The notes beneath the pieces are model-generated. The model had not been told where the DNA came from. It did not search any database and saw only the letters and a list, made by a program, of their open reading frames with translations. Both the position numbers and the translations under genes were made by a program. 64,000 nucleotides of DNA from Argonema antarcticum A004/B2 (GTDB lineage: Bacteria; Cyanobacteriota; Cyanobacteriia; Cyanobacteriales; Aerosakkonemataceae): NCBI RefSeq assembly GCF_023333585.1, contig NZ_JAIQZN010000009.1, forward strand, positions 62,001-126,000, in the 5' to 3' direction. Positions within the stretch are counted from its first letter, which is position 1; the number at the start of each line of letters is the position of its first letter. Below are positions 34,903 through 43,648 of the stretch, piece after piece.

Positions 34903-35399
34903 AAAGTTTCCCCAATCTCCAAAAATTACCGATTAAAGCTAAAGCGACCGTTCACCTTTGCACCATTAATATCAGAAAGTATAACAACTTTGTAGTCTCT
35001 AGGTGCTTTTTCAGGTAAGGCATTTAGTAGTTAGTAGGTACGTTGTTGCGCTTTAGCGCTCTTATTCCCCCTGGGATAAGAGCGCTAAAGCCCCCAACAA
35101 CATACCTAGAAAGCAAGTAATTAGTAATTTGAGTTAGTACTAATTTTAGTTTAAACTAAAATTGCGATAAATAAATTACAATTGGTTTAGACTTTTGTGT
35201 TAGGCTTAAAAAAGTTGATGAAAAGCAGTAAGAAATAAATGGTAAAAGTAGCGATCGCACCAGCAAATCGCTATCTAATGACATGGAATTAATAATTTAT
35301 GTCAACCATTATGACAAAGTGCTGTAGTCACTACGATTCACCTTTGCTGTATTATTACAGAAATTTACTTAAATTTAAAAAAATTGAGGAAAAGAAATA
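34903..35399. other. Spacer upstream of the signalling operon
   Basis: 497 bases. The palindrome at 35040-35106 and the dyad tagtttaaacta (about 35148) are the only clear features. The AT-rich right part should hold the promoter of the receiver gene. Confidence 0.5.
35040..35106. repeat. gcgctttagcgc hairpin, copy 3 (extended)
   Basis: Arms gttgttgcgctttagcgctc and gagcgctaaagcccccaaca enclose cttattccccctgggataag. The tail acatacctagaaagcaag is shared with the copy at 54536-54590. Confidence 0.8.
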
Positions 35400-35792
35400 G
35401 TGGCATTGATTTTAATCGTAGAAGATGCAGCTTTGATCCGGAAGATGCTCCAGAAAATCCTAAAAGCAGAAGGACATACCATCCTGGAAGCGCCGAACGG
35501 ACTACAAGGTCTACAGATGATTCGCACCCACAACCCAGAGTGTATAGTGTTAGACCTCTTAATGCCGGAAATGGGCGGGCGGCAAGTGCTTCTGGCGCTG
35601 CGGGAAGAAGGTTTGCAGATTCCGACAATTGTAGTGACGGCAGATGTTCAGCAAACCACTCGCGCTGAATGCTTAGAACTGGGAGCCTTAACAGTTCTCA
35701 ACAAGATCCCCAAACCAGACGAACTGCGCCATTGGGTCAAAAAAGCGATCGGGGTTGTCACCCAGGAAGAGATATATGAACCTAACAGTTGA
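35400..35792 (+). CDS. Single-domain response regulator (receiver)
   Basis: 130 residues starting at GTG (35400). A CheY-like receiver: acidic pair in LIVEDAA, phosphoacceptor Asp in CIVLDLLMPEMGG, Thr in IVVTADV and Lys in LNKIPKP. No output domain, so it acts by protein contact. Its end overlaps the CheC-type gene by 17 bases, so the two are translated together. A kinase partner is not encoded nearby; the PAS-rich kinases elsewhere in the window are possible but unproven partners. Confidence 0.88.
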   Translation: MALILIVEDAALIRKMLQKILKAEGHTILEAPNGLQGLQMIRTHNPECIVLDLLMPEMGGRQVLLALREEGLQIPTIVVTADVQQTTRAECLELGALTVLNKIPKPDELRHWVKKAIGVVTQEEIYEPNS

Positions 35793-36426
35793 CCAGGTAG
35801 ATGTTTTGCAGGAGTTGGTGAATATTGGCGTGGGTAGAGCCGCTGGCGTCCTCAATGAAATGATCGGCTCCCCGATTTGCCTGCGTATCCCTTATATAAA
35901 GGTGCTTTCCCCACAAGAGTTGCAACCAGACCTCGAAATACGATTCAATGGAGATCTACTTTCCACAGTAGGCTTGAACTTCTCTGGCTCGTTTGCTGGC
36001 ACTGCCGAGTTAATTTTCCCAACCGAAAGTGCATCTACCCTCGTGGAAGTTCTCACAGGTGAAACTGCGGGCACTCCTGACCTTGATTCTGTGAAAATAG
36101 GAACCTTGCTTGAAGTAGGCAATATTGTTCTCAACGGCATTATGGGTTCCCTGAGTAACGTCTTAGTACAACACTTGGAATACTCACTGCCCACTTATCT
36201 AGAAGGGAGGATTGACAAGTTGTTCAATTCAAAGCATCTTGATGCCAAGGCCAGCGTTTTCTTGGCACATACCCGTTTCATCATCGAGCAACTGCAAATT
36301 GCTGGAGATATTATTGTAATTTTTAAAGTGGGTTCCTTCGACGCTATGCTAAAGGCCATTGACCTAGCTTTTGAGGGTGATAATGAACGAGATCCAGGCA
36401 GCCCAGAAAGAGTTTGGCATTCTTGA
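35776..36426 (+). CDS. CheC-type phosphatase
   Basis: The start is set at the ATG before NLTVDQVDVLQELVNIG, with aggaag upstream; an earlier in-frame codon at 35755 lies deep in the receiver gene. 216 residues. Both CheC/CheX catalytic E-x2-N pairs are visible: LQELVNIGVGRAAGVL and LLEVGNIVLNGIMG. Members dephosphorylate CheY-type receivers, here most likely the coupled receiver. The gene overlaps the receiver (17 bases) and the next gene (44 bases), giving a translationally coupled operon. Confidence 0.85.
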   Translation: MNLTVDQVDVLQELVNIGVGRAAGVLNEMIGSPICLRIPYIKVLSPQELQPDLEIRFNGDLLSTVGLNFSGSFAGTAELIFPTESASTLVEVLTGETAGTPDLDSVKIGTLLEVGNIVLNGIMGSLSNVLVQHLEYSLPTYLEGRIDKLFNSKHLDAKASVFLAHTRFIIEQLQIAGDIIVIFKVGSFDAMLKAIDLAFEGDNERDPGSPERVWHS

Positions 36427-38458
36427 TCGGGTTCCCGAAGGAGTTTGCGTTCTCCGAGAAGATTCTAGCGTTCTTTTTTGGAACCGATGTCTGGAAGACT
36501 GGACGGGAATTTCTAGAAGCGAAATTCTATTAAAGGATATCGGCGTCTATTTTCCTCATCTGCATCAGCCTAAGTACGCCCATAGACTGAAGCAGATTTT
36601 TGAAGGAGGACCCCCAACTATTTTTTCTTCTCAGCTTCACAAGTCGATTATTCCCGCTCAGATGGCGGATGGACGGTGGCGCATCCAGCACACAACTGTC
36701 ACGGCTGTACCTGCACCCGATTTTAGATTTAGCTCGTTGCTAAGCAGAGCCTGCGAATGCGATTTTCGATTGGGCAATGCAGCTTGTGAGTCAGATATTG
36801 TCGAATCCCACCAACAGCTTAATAATCCAAAATCGTTCTATGCCCTTTTCGTAATCGAGGATGTTACGGATCTGACTTATCGTATCCAAGATTACCGCGC
36901 CATGCGAGATCGGGCTTTGGAAGAGATTAAGGAACGCACAAAGGTAGAGGAGGCGCTCCGAGAAAGCCAGCATTTTATTCAAAAAATTGCCGATGCCACG
37001 CCTTGTCTTATATACATCTATGACTTAATAGAAGGGCGGAATATCTATATCAATCGCCAAGTGGATTTATTGCTGGGTTATACAGCTGAAGAGATTCAAC
37101 AAATGGGGTCGCAGTTATTTCCTAACTTGATGTATCCAGAAGATTTATGGCAAGTCTCTGCACACCAGGAAAAGTTCACCACTGCACAAGATGGTGATAT
37201 TTTTGAGAGGGAGTATCGGATCGAGCATCGATCGGGTGAATGGTGCTGGTTTCACAGCCGGGAAATCGTTTTCGCTAGAACGGCTGAGGGTTTGCCCAAA
37301 CAAATTCTGGGAACAGCTCAAGATATCACAAAACGCAAGTGGACGGAAGAAGCAATGCGGCTGCAAACCGAACGGGAGCGGCTGATGGGGGTAATTACTC
37401 AGCACATTCGCCAGTCCCTGGATCTCAGTGAAGTTCTCAACACTGCGGTGACGCAAGTGCGACAGTTTCTAGGGACCGATCGCGCGATCATTTTCCGCTT
37501 CATACCCAATACGCACAAAGACAGCAATATCGTCAAGATAGGCAATGTGACCGTAGAATCTCTAGCCTCTAACTGCACATCTATACTGGGAGCGAACATC
37601 CCAGACTGTTGCCTCAGAGATGGTAATTTTTCTTATTATCAGCAGGGTAACATTCGAGCTATAGAAGATGTTTCAACTGCCGCCAATTTTCCCAATTGCC
37701 ACATCGAATTATTAAGAAAGTGGGGCGTAAAAGCCAACTTGGAGGTTCCTATTCTGCAAGGAGAACAGTTGTGGGGACTGTTGATGGTTCAGCAGTGTGG
37801 GACAGTCAGGGCATGGCAGCCTTTGGAGATTGAGTTAATGAAACATCTGGCGAATCAGTTAGCGATCGCCATTCAACAAGCGGAACTTTATCAACAGTTG
37901 CAAGCCGCAAACGAACAGTTGCAGCGCCTAGCCAGTTCCGATGGTTTAACTCATATAGCTAATAGGCGCAAGTTTGATGAATATTTGCTACAGCAATTGC
38001 TGATTTTAGCTCGCGACAAACAACCGCTGTCTCTAATTTTGTGCGATATCGATTTTTTCAAATCCTATAACGATACCTACGGTCATCAAGCAGGGGATGA
38101 ATGTTTGCGGCTGGTTGCTAAAGCTATCCAGCGGGCAGTGAAGCGCCCTGCCGATTTAGTTGCCCGTTATGGAGGAGAAGAATTTGCGGTGATTTTGCCC
38201 AACACCGATCTCAAAGGGGCATTGCGAGTGGCAAAGGAAATCCAAATCAGAGTCAAAGATTTGCAGATTCCTCATTTCGCTTCAGAAGTCAGCGATTGTA
38301 TTACCCTCAGCGCTGGGGTAGCTTGTCTGATTCCGACTGCTGACATTTCCCCAAAGGAATTGATTGCTGGGGCCGATAGGGCACTTTATCAGGCTAAAAA
38401 CTTGGGACGCGATCGCATTGTAATGTGCAGCGAATCGTCGTGCCTCAGTCAAGTTTAG
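36383..38458 (+). CDS. Diguanylate cyclase with PAS domains and cyanobacteriochrome-like GAF
   Basis: The start is the ATG before NEIQAAQKEFG, 44 bases inside the CheC-type gene. 691 residues, cytosolic. Domains: PAS (about 12-175), PAS (about 200-325), GAF (about 340-515) and GGDEF (about 525-685). The cyclase is intact: ARYGGEEFAVIL with GGEEF at 597-601 and an I-site RPAD at 588-591, so product inhibition is likely. The GAF has Cys439-His440 in PNCHIELL followed by VKANLEVPIL, plus DCCL at 408-411 in the place of the DxCF motif. These fit a bilin-binding cyanobacteriochrome. The output is c-di-GMP under probable light control. Confidence 0.85.
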   Translation: MNEIQAAQKEFGILDRVPEGVCVLREDSSVLFWNRCLEDWTGISRSEILLKDIGVYFPHLHQPKYAHRLKQIFEGGPPTIFSSQLHKSIIPAQMADGRWRIQHTTVTAVPAPDFRFSSLLSRACECDFRLGNAACESDIVESHQQLNNPKSFYALFVIEDVTDLTYRIQDYRAMRDRALEEIKERTKVEEALRESQHFIQKIADATPCLIYIYDLIEGRNIYINRQVDLLLGYTAEEIQQMGSQLFPNLMYPEDLWQVSAHQEKFTTAQDGDIFEREYRIEHRSGEWCWFHSREIVFARTAEGLPKQILGTAQDITKRKWTEEAMRLQTERERLMGVITQHIRQSLDLSEVLNTAVTQVRQFLGTDRAIIFRFIPNTHKDSNIVKIGNVTVESLASNCTSILGANIPDCCLRDGNFSYYQQGNIRAIEDVSTAANFPNCHIELLRKWGVKANLEVPILQGEQLWGLLMVQQCGTVRAWQPLEIELMKHLANQLAIAIQQAELYQQLQAANEQLQRLASSDGLTHIANRRKFDEYLLQQLLILARDKQPLSLILCDIDFFKSYNDTYGHQAGDECLRLVAKAIQRAVKRPADLVARYGGEEFAVILPNTDLKGALRVAKEIQIRVKDLQIPHFASEVSDCITLSAGVACLIPTADISPKELIAGADRALYQAKNLGRDRIVMCSESSCLSQV

Positions 38459-38790
38459 AAGGGGCTAGGGGTTAGGGGCTAGGGGCTAGGGGAAGAGAGG
38501 AAGAAGGAGAATATTTTAGATCGCAAAATTCAGTTAGATGAGAAAATTCTGCTCTTTCGGAGTCAGCCCGCCAGCGATTCAAATCGCTGGCTAATAGCTT
38601 AAGTCCACTCAAGTGGACTGAATACTAATCTTCCAGTCCATTAAAATGGACTTTCGCTATTAGCTGGGGACTTGAGTCCCCAGCGGGTGAGCGGCTCATC
38701 ACCGACTGATTCGCCAACAGCATCATCAATTCCCTTAGAGGTGAGAATGTTAGTGCAATATCCGAGATTCATCGCACAGAGGATCAAATT
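38459..38790. other. Repeat spacer between diguanylate cyclase and rnc
   Basis: Begins with a ggggcta heptamer block (38460-38493), followed by the four-hairpin element (38567-38687). The rest is plain sequence up to the rnc stop. Confidence 0.6.
38567..38687. repeat. Four-hairpin element, copy 1
   Basis: Hairpins in order: ccagcgattcaaatcgctgg (38571-38590), agtccactcaagtggact (38602-38619), agtccattaaaatggact (38635-38652) and ctggggacttgagtccccag (38664-38683). The outer arms cccgcc and ggcggg-like ends can also pair. Other copies at 45217-45344 and 48387-48516. Confidence 0.85.
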
Positions 38791-39576
38791 CTACATCATT
38801 CCTTGTTTTTTCAGCTTGAAAAGCGCATCTTCAGCAGCGCTTTTTTCAGCATCTTTCTTGCTGCGTCCCTTCCCTTCTCCATATTTTTCTTCACCTACAA
38901 ACACTTTGGAAAGAAACTCTGGGGCGTGAGACTCTCCACCTGCTTGAACTGTCACATATTTAGGAAGTTGACTTGTGCCAATATTCGCCATTACCCATTG
39001 CTGAAATTGATTTTTAGCATCTACTTTGGAGCGAGACACTACTATATTTTCAGGCACGGAATTAAACAGCTTTTTCACAAAAGCGCGGACTGGCTCAATG
39101 TTATAATTGTTATCCAGATAGTACGCGCCAATAAAAGCTTCAAAGGTGCTACTGAGCAAATTTGGATTGGTGAAACCTCCCTCTCTAATTGTACCTTTAC
39201 CGAGTCGCATCCTAAAGTCTAAACCCAGATCGGTCGCGAATCTTGCTAACTGCTTTTCATCTACCAGGGCCGATCGCCGACGGGTCATTAGGTCTTCTGA
39301 CATTTCTGGGTAAATACGATAAAGATACTCCCCACTCAAAAAATTTAGCAACGCATCACCCAGAAACTCTAGACGTTCGTTATTTTCTTCCCCTTCTCCG
39401 GGGTTATCGTTGACATAAGAACGGTGTGTAAGCGCTTGGCGCAGTAGCTTTTCATTATTGAATGTGGGAATTTTTCCTTCCAATTGTATCTCTCCTTTTA
39501 GTGGGTAAATTAACTGGCTAGAATCGGTATAAGTATTATCGCTTTCAGAGGGGATCGTTGTTAAGTTGGTAGTCAT
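38791..39576 (-). CDS. rnc: Ribonuclease III
   Basis: 261 residues. The signature NNERLEFLGDALLNFL carries catalytic Glu and Asp, and the second catalytic region is FEAFIGAYYLD. The C-terminal double-stranded RNA-binding domain (about 185-258) ends SKKDAEKSAAEDALFKLKKQ. The first 30 residues are poorly conserved, as in other cyanobacterial copies. It processes rRNA precursors and structured RNAs. The NYN-OST-HTH gene lies 114 bases upstream on the same strand, separated by an aaacccggttt hairpin. Confidence 0.95.
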   Translation of the reverse strand: MTTNLTTIPSESDNTYTDSSQLIYPLKGEIQLEGKIPTFNNEKLLRQALTHRSYVNDNPGEGEENNERLEFLGDALLNFLSGEYLYRIYPEMSEDLMTRRRSALVDEKQLARFATDLGLDFRMRLGKGTIREGGFTNPNLLSSTFEAFIGAYYLDNNYNIEPVRAFVKKLFNSVPENIVVSRSKVDAKNQFQQWVMANIGTSQLPKYVTVQAGGESHAPEFLSKVFVGEEKYGEGKGRSKKDAEKSAAEDALFKLKKQGMM

Positions 39577-39604
39577 GAAAAAACGCCAATAATGAAGGTC
39601 GTGG

Positions 39605-39637
39605 AGAAACCCGGTTTCTCAGAGAAACCGGGTTTCT
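39605..39637. repeat. aaacccggttt hairpin between rnc and NYN gene
   Basis: agaaacccggtttct and its complement with a short loop. Same family as 6001-6032; a possible terminator of the NYN gene or leader hairpin for rnc. Confidence 0.75.
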
Positions 39638-39690
39638 GATAGCTGTAGCAAGCTTAAGCAAAAGGAATTTTAGGCAGCAGTTTTGTATTG

Positions 39691-40437
39691 CTAGATTAAA
39701 AACAATTGTTGTTCGTTAATTCGCACTTTCCCATCCTTTGCCGCCGCTTCAACAAACTTTGTAAACTTTGAAAATGTCTTTCCATCAGGTGTACGAATAG
39801 ATTTTACTCCCTGATACTGGGAACAAACCTTACGCATCAGTTTGCCAATCAGGGAAAATCCTGTACGCTTGCCTTCGCTTATCGCAGTCTTGATAGCTTC
39901 GATAAGATAGTTTATAGCATGATTGTAACTGATATGAGATGGGATGGAACTGATCTGAGGTTGAACATTATCGATATTTAGCTCAGGTAATTGGTCTACA
40001 GAGTAGAATTCAGCCAGTTGAATTAGGTTCCTACTAGCATTAGCAGATTGAGCAAAAATTATTACTTCCTTGCCCTCTTTTTTTAACTGGCGAACTAAGT
40101 CAGCGTAGTCTCCATCTCCAGTCACAAGAATAACTATGTCTAATCCAGATCGATCGCGCTTACAGTCAGCTATCAACTTTTCATCAACACTATTTTTGGT
40201 TATTAGAGGTACATCAATACAGTCATAACCAAGTTCGTGTAAACGCTGTTCAATCGAAATATTTTCCTTTCGCCAAAAAGAGTATACTTTTTGGCAAACT
40301 ATATAACCACGCAACTGGGCAAAAATCAACAAGTATCGACCTAGATACGGATTGATAGGAACGTTCTGAATATCACCATAAATGCCAACTTTCTGCTGGG
40401 TTGTTTGTGCGTCCGAGCCTATATTAATGTCTGACAT
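39691..40437 (-). CDS. NYN (LabA-like) domain protein with OST-HTH/LOTUS domain
   Basis: 248 residues. NYN domain (about 17-155), a PIN-like ribonuclease fold, with acidic motifs VGIYGDIQNVP, LVTGDGDYADLV and VPLITKNSVDEKLIADC. The C-terminal OST-HTH/LOTUS domain (about 175-246; RTGFSLIGKLMRKVCSQYQG) is an RNA-binding winged helix. The architecture resembles MARF1-like RNases, where LOTUS selects the RNA and NYN cuts it. Its target is unknown. A 341-bp fold-back element lies 146 bases upstream and rnc downstream. Confidence 0.88.
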   Translation of the reverse strand: MSDINIGSDAQTTQQKVGIYGDIQNVPINPYLGRYLLIFAQLRGYIVCQKVYSFWRKENISIEQRLHELGYDCIDVPLITKNSVDEKLIADCKRDRSGLDIVILVTGDGDYADLVRQLKKEGKEVIIFAQSANASRNLIQLAEFYSVDQLPELNIDNVQPQISSIPSHISYNHAINYLIEAIKTAISEGKRTGFSLIGKLMRKVCSQYQGVKSIRTPDGKTFSKFTKFVEAAAKDGKVRINEQQLFLI

Positions 40438-41089
40438 CTTAATATCTCCAGTTTGGTATTTTTGGACTGGACAGCATCAAGAAATCGCACATCTAGCTGC
40501 AACAAAGCTTTGCACAAGGAACTTCTAAAAAAGAAGATATTCCCTATGACAAAACTGGCAACCTACACATTCATCTGGTCAAAGTCTCAGCTGTAAGGGT
40601 AATGATATCCGGCCAAGGGTCGGCTTAACCCATTGCATGATTACTGATGTCAAGTTGCGGAAAATTGATTGAGGAAACTTGAAGAGGGATGGTACTATCT
40701 GCGATCGCATCTCTATGGTCAAGCAAATAACAAAGCGCATAAGACACAGGTAGTTTTACCCATGACATACGCGCCATGTTAGATTCTTGACAATACGATG
40801 CAGCCGCAGATAATATCATCCCTCTTCAAGCTTCCTCAATCAATTTTCCGCAACTTGAGATCAATAATCATGCAATGGGTTAAGCCGACCCTGGGTCGGA
40901 TATCATTACCCTTACAGCTGAGACCGCAACCAACATTAAATGCTTTTGCGGCTCTTTCAGCTGTCTTTTCAATTCTTAGCATAATACCACTTGGGTGTCA
41001 AGGGTATAGTCAAATTTATTTTTTCACTAGCTACCCCCAGAAACCCGGTTTCTCCAAGAAACCCGGTTTTTTTCCACCTTCGAGTTAAT
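40438..41089. other. Spacer dominated by a fold-back element
   Basis: 652 bases. The fold-back fills 40583-40923. The ORFs crossing it (40625-40819, 40798-41088) are by-products of the inverted repeat. At 41039-41069 a head-to-tail pair of agaaacccggttt is found before the Uma2 stop. Confidence 0.6.
40583..40923. repeat. Long inverted repeat (fold-back), 128-bp arms
   Basis: Left arm 40583-40710 and right arm 40796-40923 are inverted copies, identical at about 118 of 128 positions with no gap, around an 85-base loop. Arm landmarks: gtctcagctgtaagggtaat, ggcttaacccattgcatgat, gttgcggaaaattgattgag. No coding sequence, and no target duplication evident by eye. It would form a very long RNA hairpin or cruciform. 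Confidence 0.92.
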
Positions 41090-41677
41090 TTAAGCATTCA
41101 ATTTTGGCGGAAATACTCTACTTAAATCCAAAGACAAATCAGGAAAACAAGGCAAAGCTATTACCTGATTTGGCAAAACAATTCGCCTATTTTTATATCC
41201 AAATTTCCCTTTATTATCCTGATAAGGTTCACTGCAAGCTTCCAGTTGATTATTGAATAAATTAAAGATCCAATAGTCAGAGATACCCGCCTCAGCATAG
41301 AGGGGTATTTTAACATTTTTGTCATAATCGATAGAAGAATCTGCTACTTCCATCACCATCAGCACATCACCTGGACTTGGGTGAGCGGATAAATAGTCGT
41401 CAGGACGGTTTTGCACGATCGCAAAATCCGGTTCGGGTTCGCTGTTGTTCGCTAGCACGATCGGAGATTGACAACGGAGGGTTGCTGCATCTCCTAAGAG
41501 TCTGACTAATTCCCGCAGCAATTTAGAAATACAAGTTTCGTGAGCCGTACCTTTTGCTGCCATTTGGATAATTTCTCCTTGAATTAACTCAATTCGATCG
41601 TCTTCATGGAAAAATCCAATTTCTGTGAGTTTGTGGTATTCATCCAGTGTAAAGCGCTTAGCTTGAGCAATAGTCAT
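41090..41677 (-). CDS. Uma2 family endonuclease (DUF820)
   Basis: The start is set at the ATG before TIAQAKRFTLDEYHKL because aaggagaaag lies directly upstream and the tandem copy starts identically; longer frames run upstream. 195 residues. Motifs: GEIIQMAAKGTAHETC, SEPEPDFAIVQ, VLMVMEVADSSIDYD and VKIPLYAEAGISDYWIFN, giving the PD-(D/E)xK-like core. It is a tandem duplicate of the next gene upstream, with long identical runs. Confidence 0.9.
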   Translation of the reverse strand: MTIAQAKRFTLDEYHKLTEIGFFHEDDRIELIQGEIIQMAAKGTAHETCISKLLRELVRLLGDAATLRCQSPIVLANNSEPEPDFAIVQNRPDDYLSAHPSPGDVLMVMEVADSSIDYDKNVKIPLYAEAGISDYWIFNLFNNQLEACSEPYQDNKGKFGYKNRRIVLPNQVIALPCFPDLSLDLSRVFPPKLNA

Positions 41678-41846
41678 TTCTTTCTCCTTACAAACGCGCA
41701 TCCTCACATCTTGCACATGACTCAATAAGGCTGAAGAAACCGGGTTTATCAACCAAAAATCTATGCTTTCAGGTTTAGCTAGTTGCTAGAAACAAAGGCG
41801 ATAGCCCTGGTGCAAGATCTGAGCATCCCTATTAGTGCTAGTTTAA

Positions 41847-42425
41847 CTATTTTGGCGGAAATACTCTACTTAAATCCAAAGACAAATCAGGAAAACAAGG
41901 TAACGCTATTACCTGATTAGGTAAAACAATCCGCCTATTCTGATAACCAAATTTCCCTTTACTATTCTGATAAGATTCGCTGTAAGCTTCCAGTTGATTA
42001 TCGAATAAATTAAAGATCCAATAGTCAGAGATACCCGCCTCAGCATAGAGAGGTATTTTAACATTTTTGTCATAATCGATAGAAGAATCTGCTACTTCCA
42101 TCACCAGCAACACATCACCTGGACTTGGGTGAGCCGATAAATAATTATCCTCTCGGTTTTGCACGATCGCAAAATCCGGTTCTGGTTCGCTGTTAGGCGG
42201 TAAGATAATCGGAGACTGAGATTGGAGAGTTGCTCTGTTTTCTACAAGTTTTGGCAGTTCCTTCCACAAGTTTCTCAGACAAGTTTCATGAGCCGTACCT
42301 TTTGCTGCCATTTCGATAATTTCTCCTTTAATTAACTCAATTCGATCGTCTTCATGGAAAAATCCAATTTCTGTGAGTTTGTGGTATTCTTCCAGCGTAA
42401 AGCGCTTAGCTTGAGCAATAGTCAT
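41847..42425 (-). CDS. Uma2 family endonuclease (DUF820), tandem duplicate
   Basis: 192 residues, start before TIAQAKRFTLEEYHKLTEIG with an aggagaaag ribosome-binding site. It is highly similar to the previous entry (shared SDYWIFNLF, RRIVLPNQVIALPCFPDLSL) and differs mainly around LRNLWKELPKLVENRATLQS. The core acidic and Lys residues are kept, so both copies may be functional. Family function is not established. Confidence 0.9.
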   Translation of the reverse strand: MTIAQAKRFTLEEYHKLTEIGFFHEDDRIELIKGEIIEMAAKGTAHETCLRNLWKELPKLVENRATLQSQSPIILPPNSEPEPDFAIVQNREDNYLSAHPSPGDVLLVMEVADSSIDYDKNVKIPLYAEAGISDYWIFNLFDNQLEAYSESYQNSKGKFGYQNRRIVLPNQVIALPCFPDLSLDLSRVFPPK

Positions 42426-42737
42426 TTCTTTCTCCTGACAAACACGCATCGCCATTATTCTTATTTTACCATTATAATTTAGGAATTTTGCTTTCTATGG
42501 GCAAAGTTGTGGGTTTGCTGGCGTTTGGGATTGCTTGTACTCCAGATTTAGACTAAAATTTCATCCAGTTGGATGAACCAAGAGAAGGAAGTGGGAAGCT
42601 TCTAAGACTATCCAATATAGGAGCGTGCGTAAATCACACATTAATGGCGATCGCAAAAAACTAGGCTATAAGCGATAATATACCTACCACTAACGGCGCT
42701 AACGCCTATTATTCCCTCGTTGATAGTGAAAAAAACG
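42426..42737. other. Spacer, nothing distinctive
   Basis: 312 bases; two HIP1-like cores and the short dyad ggcgctaacgcc (about 42694). No gene or clear repeat seen. Confidence 0.4.
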
Positions 42738-42959
42738 ATGATTACTATGACTCTGACTCACCTATTTATTCCCCCGTTGCTGGCTATAACGACTTTCTGG
42801 ACTTATATGCACACAAACGTAGAGCGACCGACAGGAGAAATTCTGGGTGCATTCACCGTTACGATCGTTGCCATTAGTATCGTTTGGTTTTTCGCCTCCG
42901 CTCCTTGGTTTTTAAATCTGGGTATTGCGATCGTACTTATGCTCAATAATAGGTATTAG
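42738..42959 (+). CDS. Small unknown membrane protein
   Basis: 73 residues from the ATG at 42738; TTG at 42720 is an alternative start. Two hydrophobic helices (about 5-25 LTHLFIPPLLAITTFWTYMH, and about 38-68 GAFTVTIVAISIVWFFASAP), otherwise few charges. No family identified. Its position between divergent or unrelated genes gives no functional hint. The coding potential rests on hydrophobic pattern and length. Confidence 0.5.
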   Translation: MITMTLTHLFIPPLLAITTFWTYMHTNVERPTGEILGAFTVTIVAISIVWFFASAPWFLNLGIAIVLMLNNRY

Positions 42960-43040
42960 CTGTTATTTCTGCCAATACCTATTACCTACATTTATTTAAA
43001 ATAATTAACCAGACTTGATATCCAAAGGCAATAATTCCAG

Positions 43041-43478
43041 CTACGAACTAACTTTTTGATAGGTTTTCGTAGTCGGAACTGGCGAAACTAGATCCGGCGT
43101 TTCCAAATAGCTTTGCTGGATAACTTCTGGCTCAACTACCATGAGATGTCGCTCTAAAAGCTCCAAGTTACGGATATTGGACTTGTAATAGGCATCGAAC
43201 AAGTCACCTACCAGAGGTACTGCACCTACTACAGCTTCTAGACCGATATTTAAGATCATTTTGTACATGACTTGCGGCGGCAAGCCGAAACGAGCAGCCA
43301 AAAAGATAATGTAAGCGGAAAAGGCTGTACTTACAAGATCTCCGGCACCTGGAATTAAACCGATAATGGGGTCTAATCCAAAGCGAAAGCCTATCACTGG
43401 GATGCGGAAAGCGCTATCCATCAGGCGGCTGAATTTACGGATGCGATCGAGAGTAGCAAGGCGTTCAGTGGTGTTCAT
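43041..43478 (-). CDS. DUF4112 membrane protein
   Basis: 145 residues. The DUF4112 core is clear: MDSAFRIPVIGFRFGLDPII, GLIPGAGDLVSTAFSAYIIF and GAVPLVGDLFDAYYKSNIRN. Two re-entrant or transmembrane stretches each end in a PGAGD/PLVGD turn, a symmetrical pattern. Function unknown. The tail (PVPTTKTYQKVSS) is polar. Monocistronic. Confidence 0.88.
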   Translation of the reverse strand: MNTTERLATLDRIRKFSRLMDSAFRIPVIGFRFGLDPIIGLIPGAGDLVSTAFSAYIIFLAARFGLPPQVMYKMILNIGLEAVVGAVPLVGDLFDAYYKSNIRNLELLERHLMVVEPEVIQQSYLETPDLVSPVPTTKTYQKVSS

Positions 43479-43648
43479 GTATTACATAATGGCACAATAA
43501 GCCACTGTTAGTATTGTACCGAAAGAAAGATTTAATTCAGTATTCACAACTTCCTACGTGATAGAAAGAATGCAATTCCTAGAATAATGGGAATTAATTA
43601 TAATAAACTACACAGAAAGCCAACAATAACCAATTAGCAGATGATTTA

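Noticed and set aside
40625-41088. ORFs in the fold-back region
   Set aside because: They arise from the inverted arms and have no recognisable protein features.
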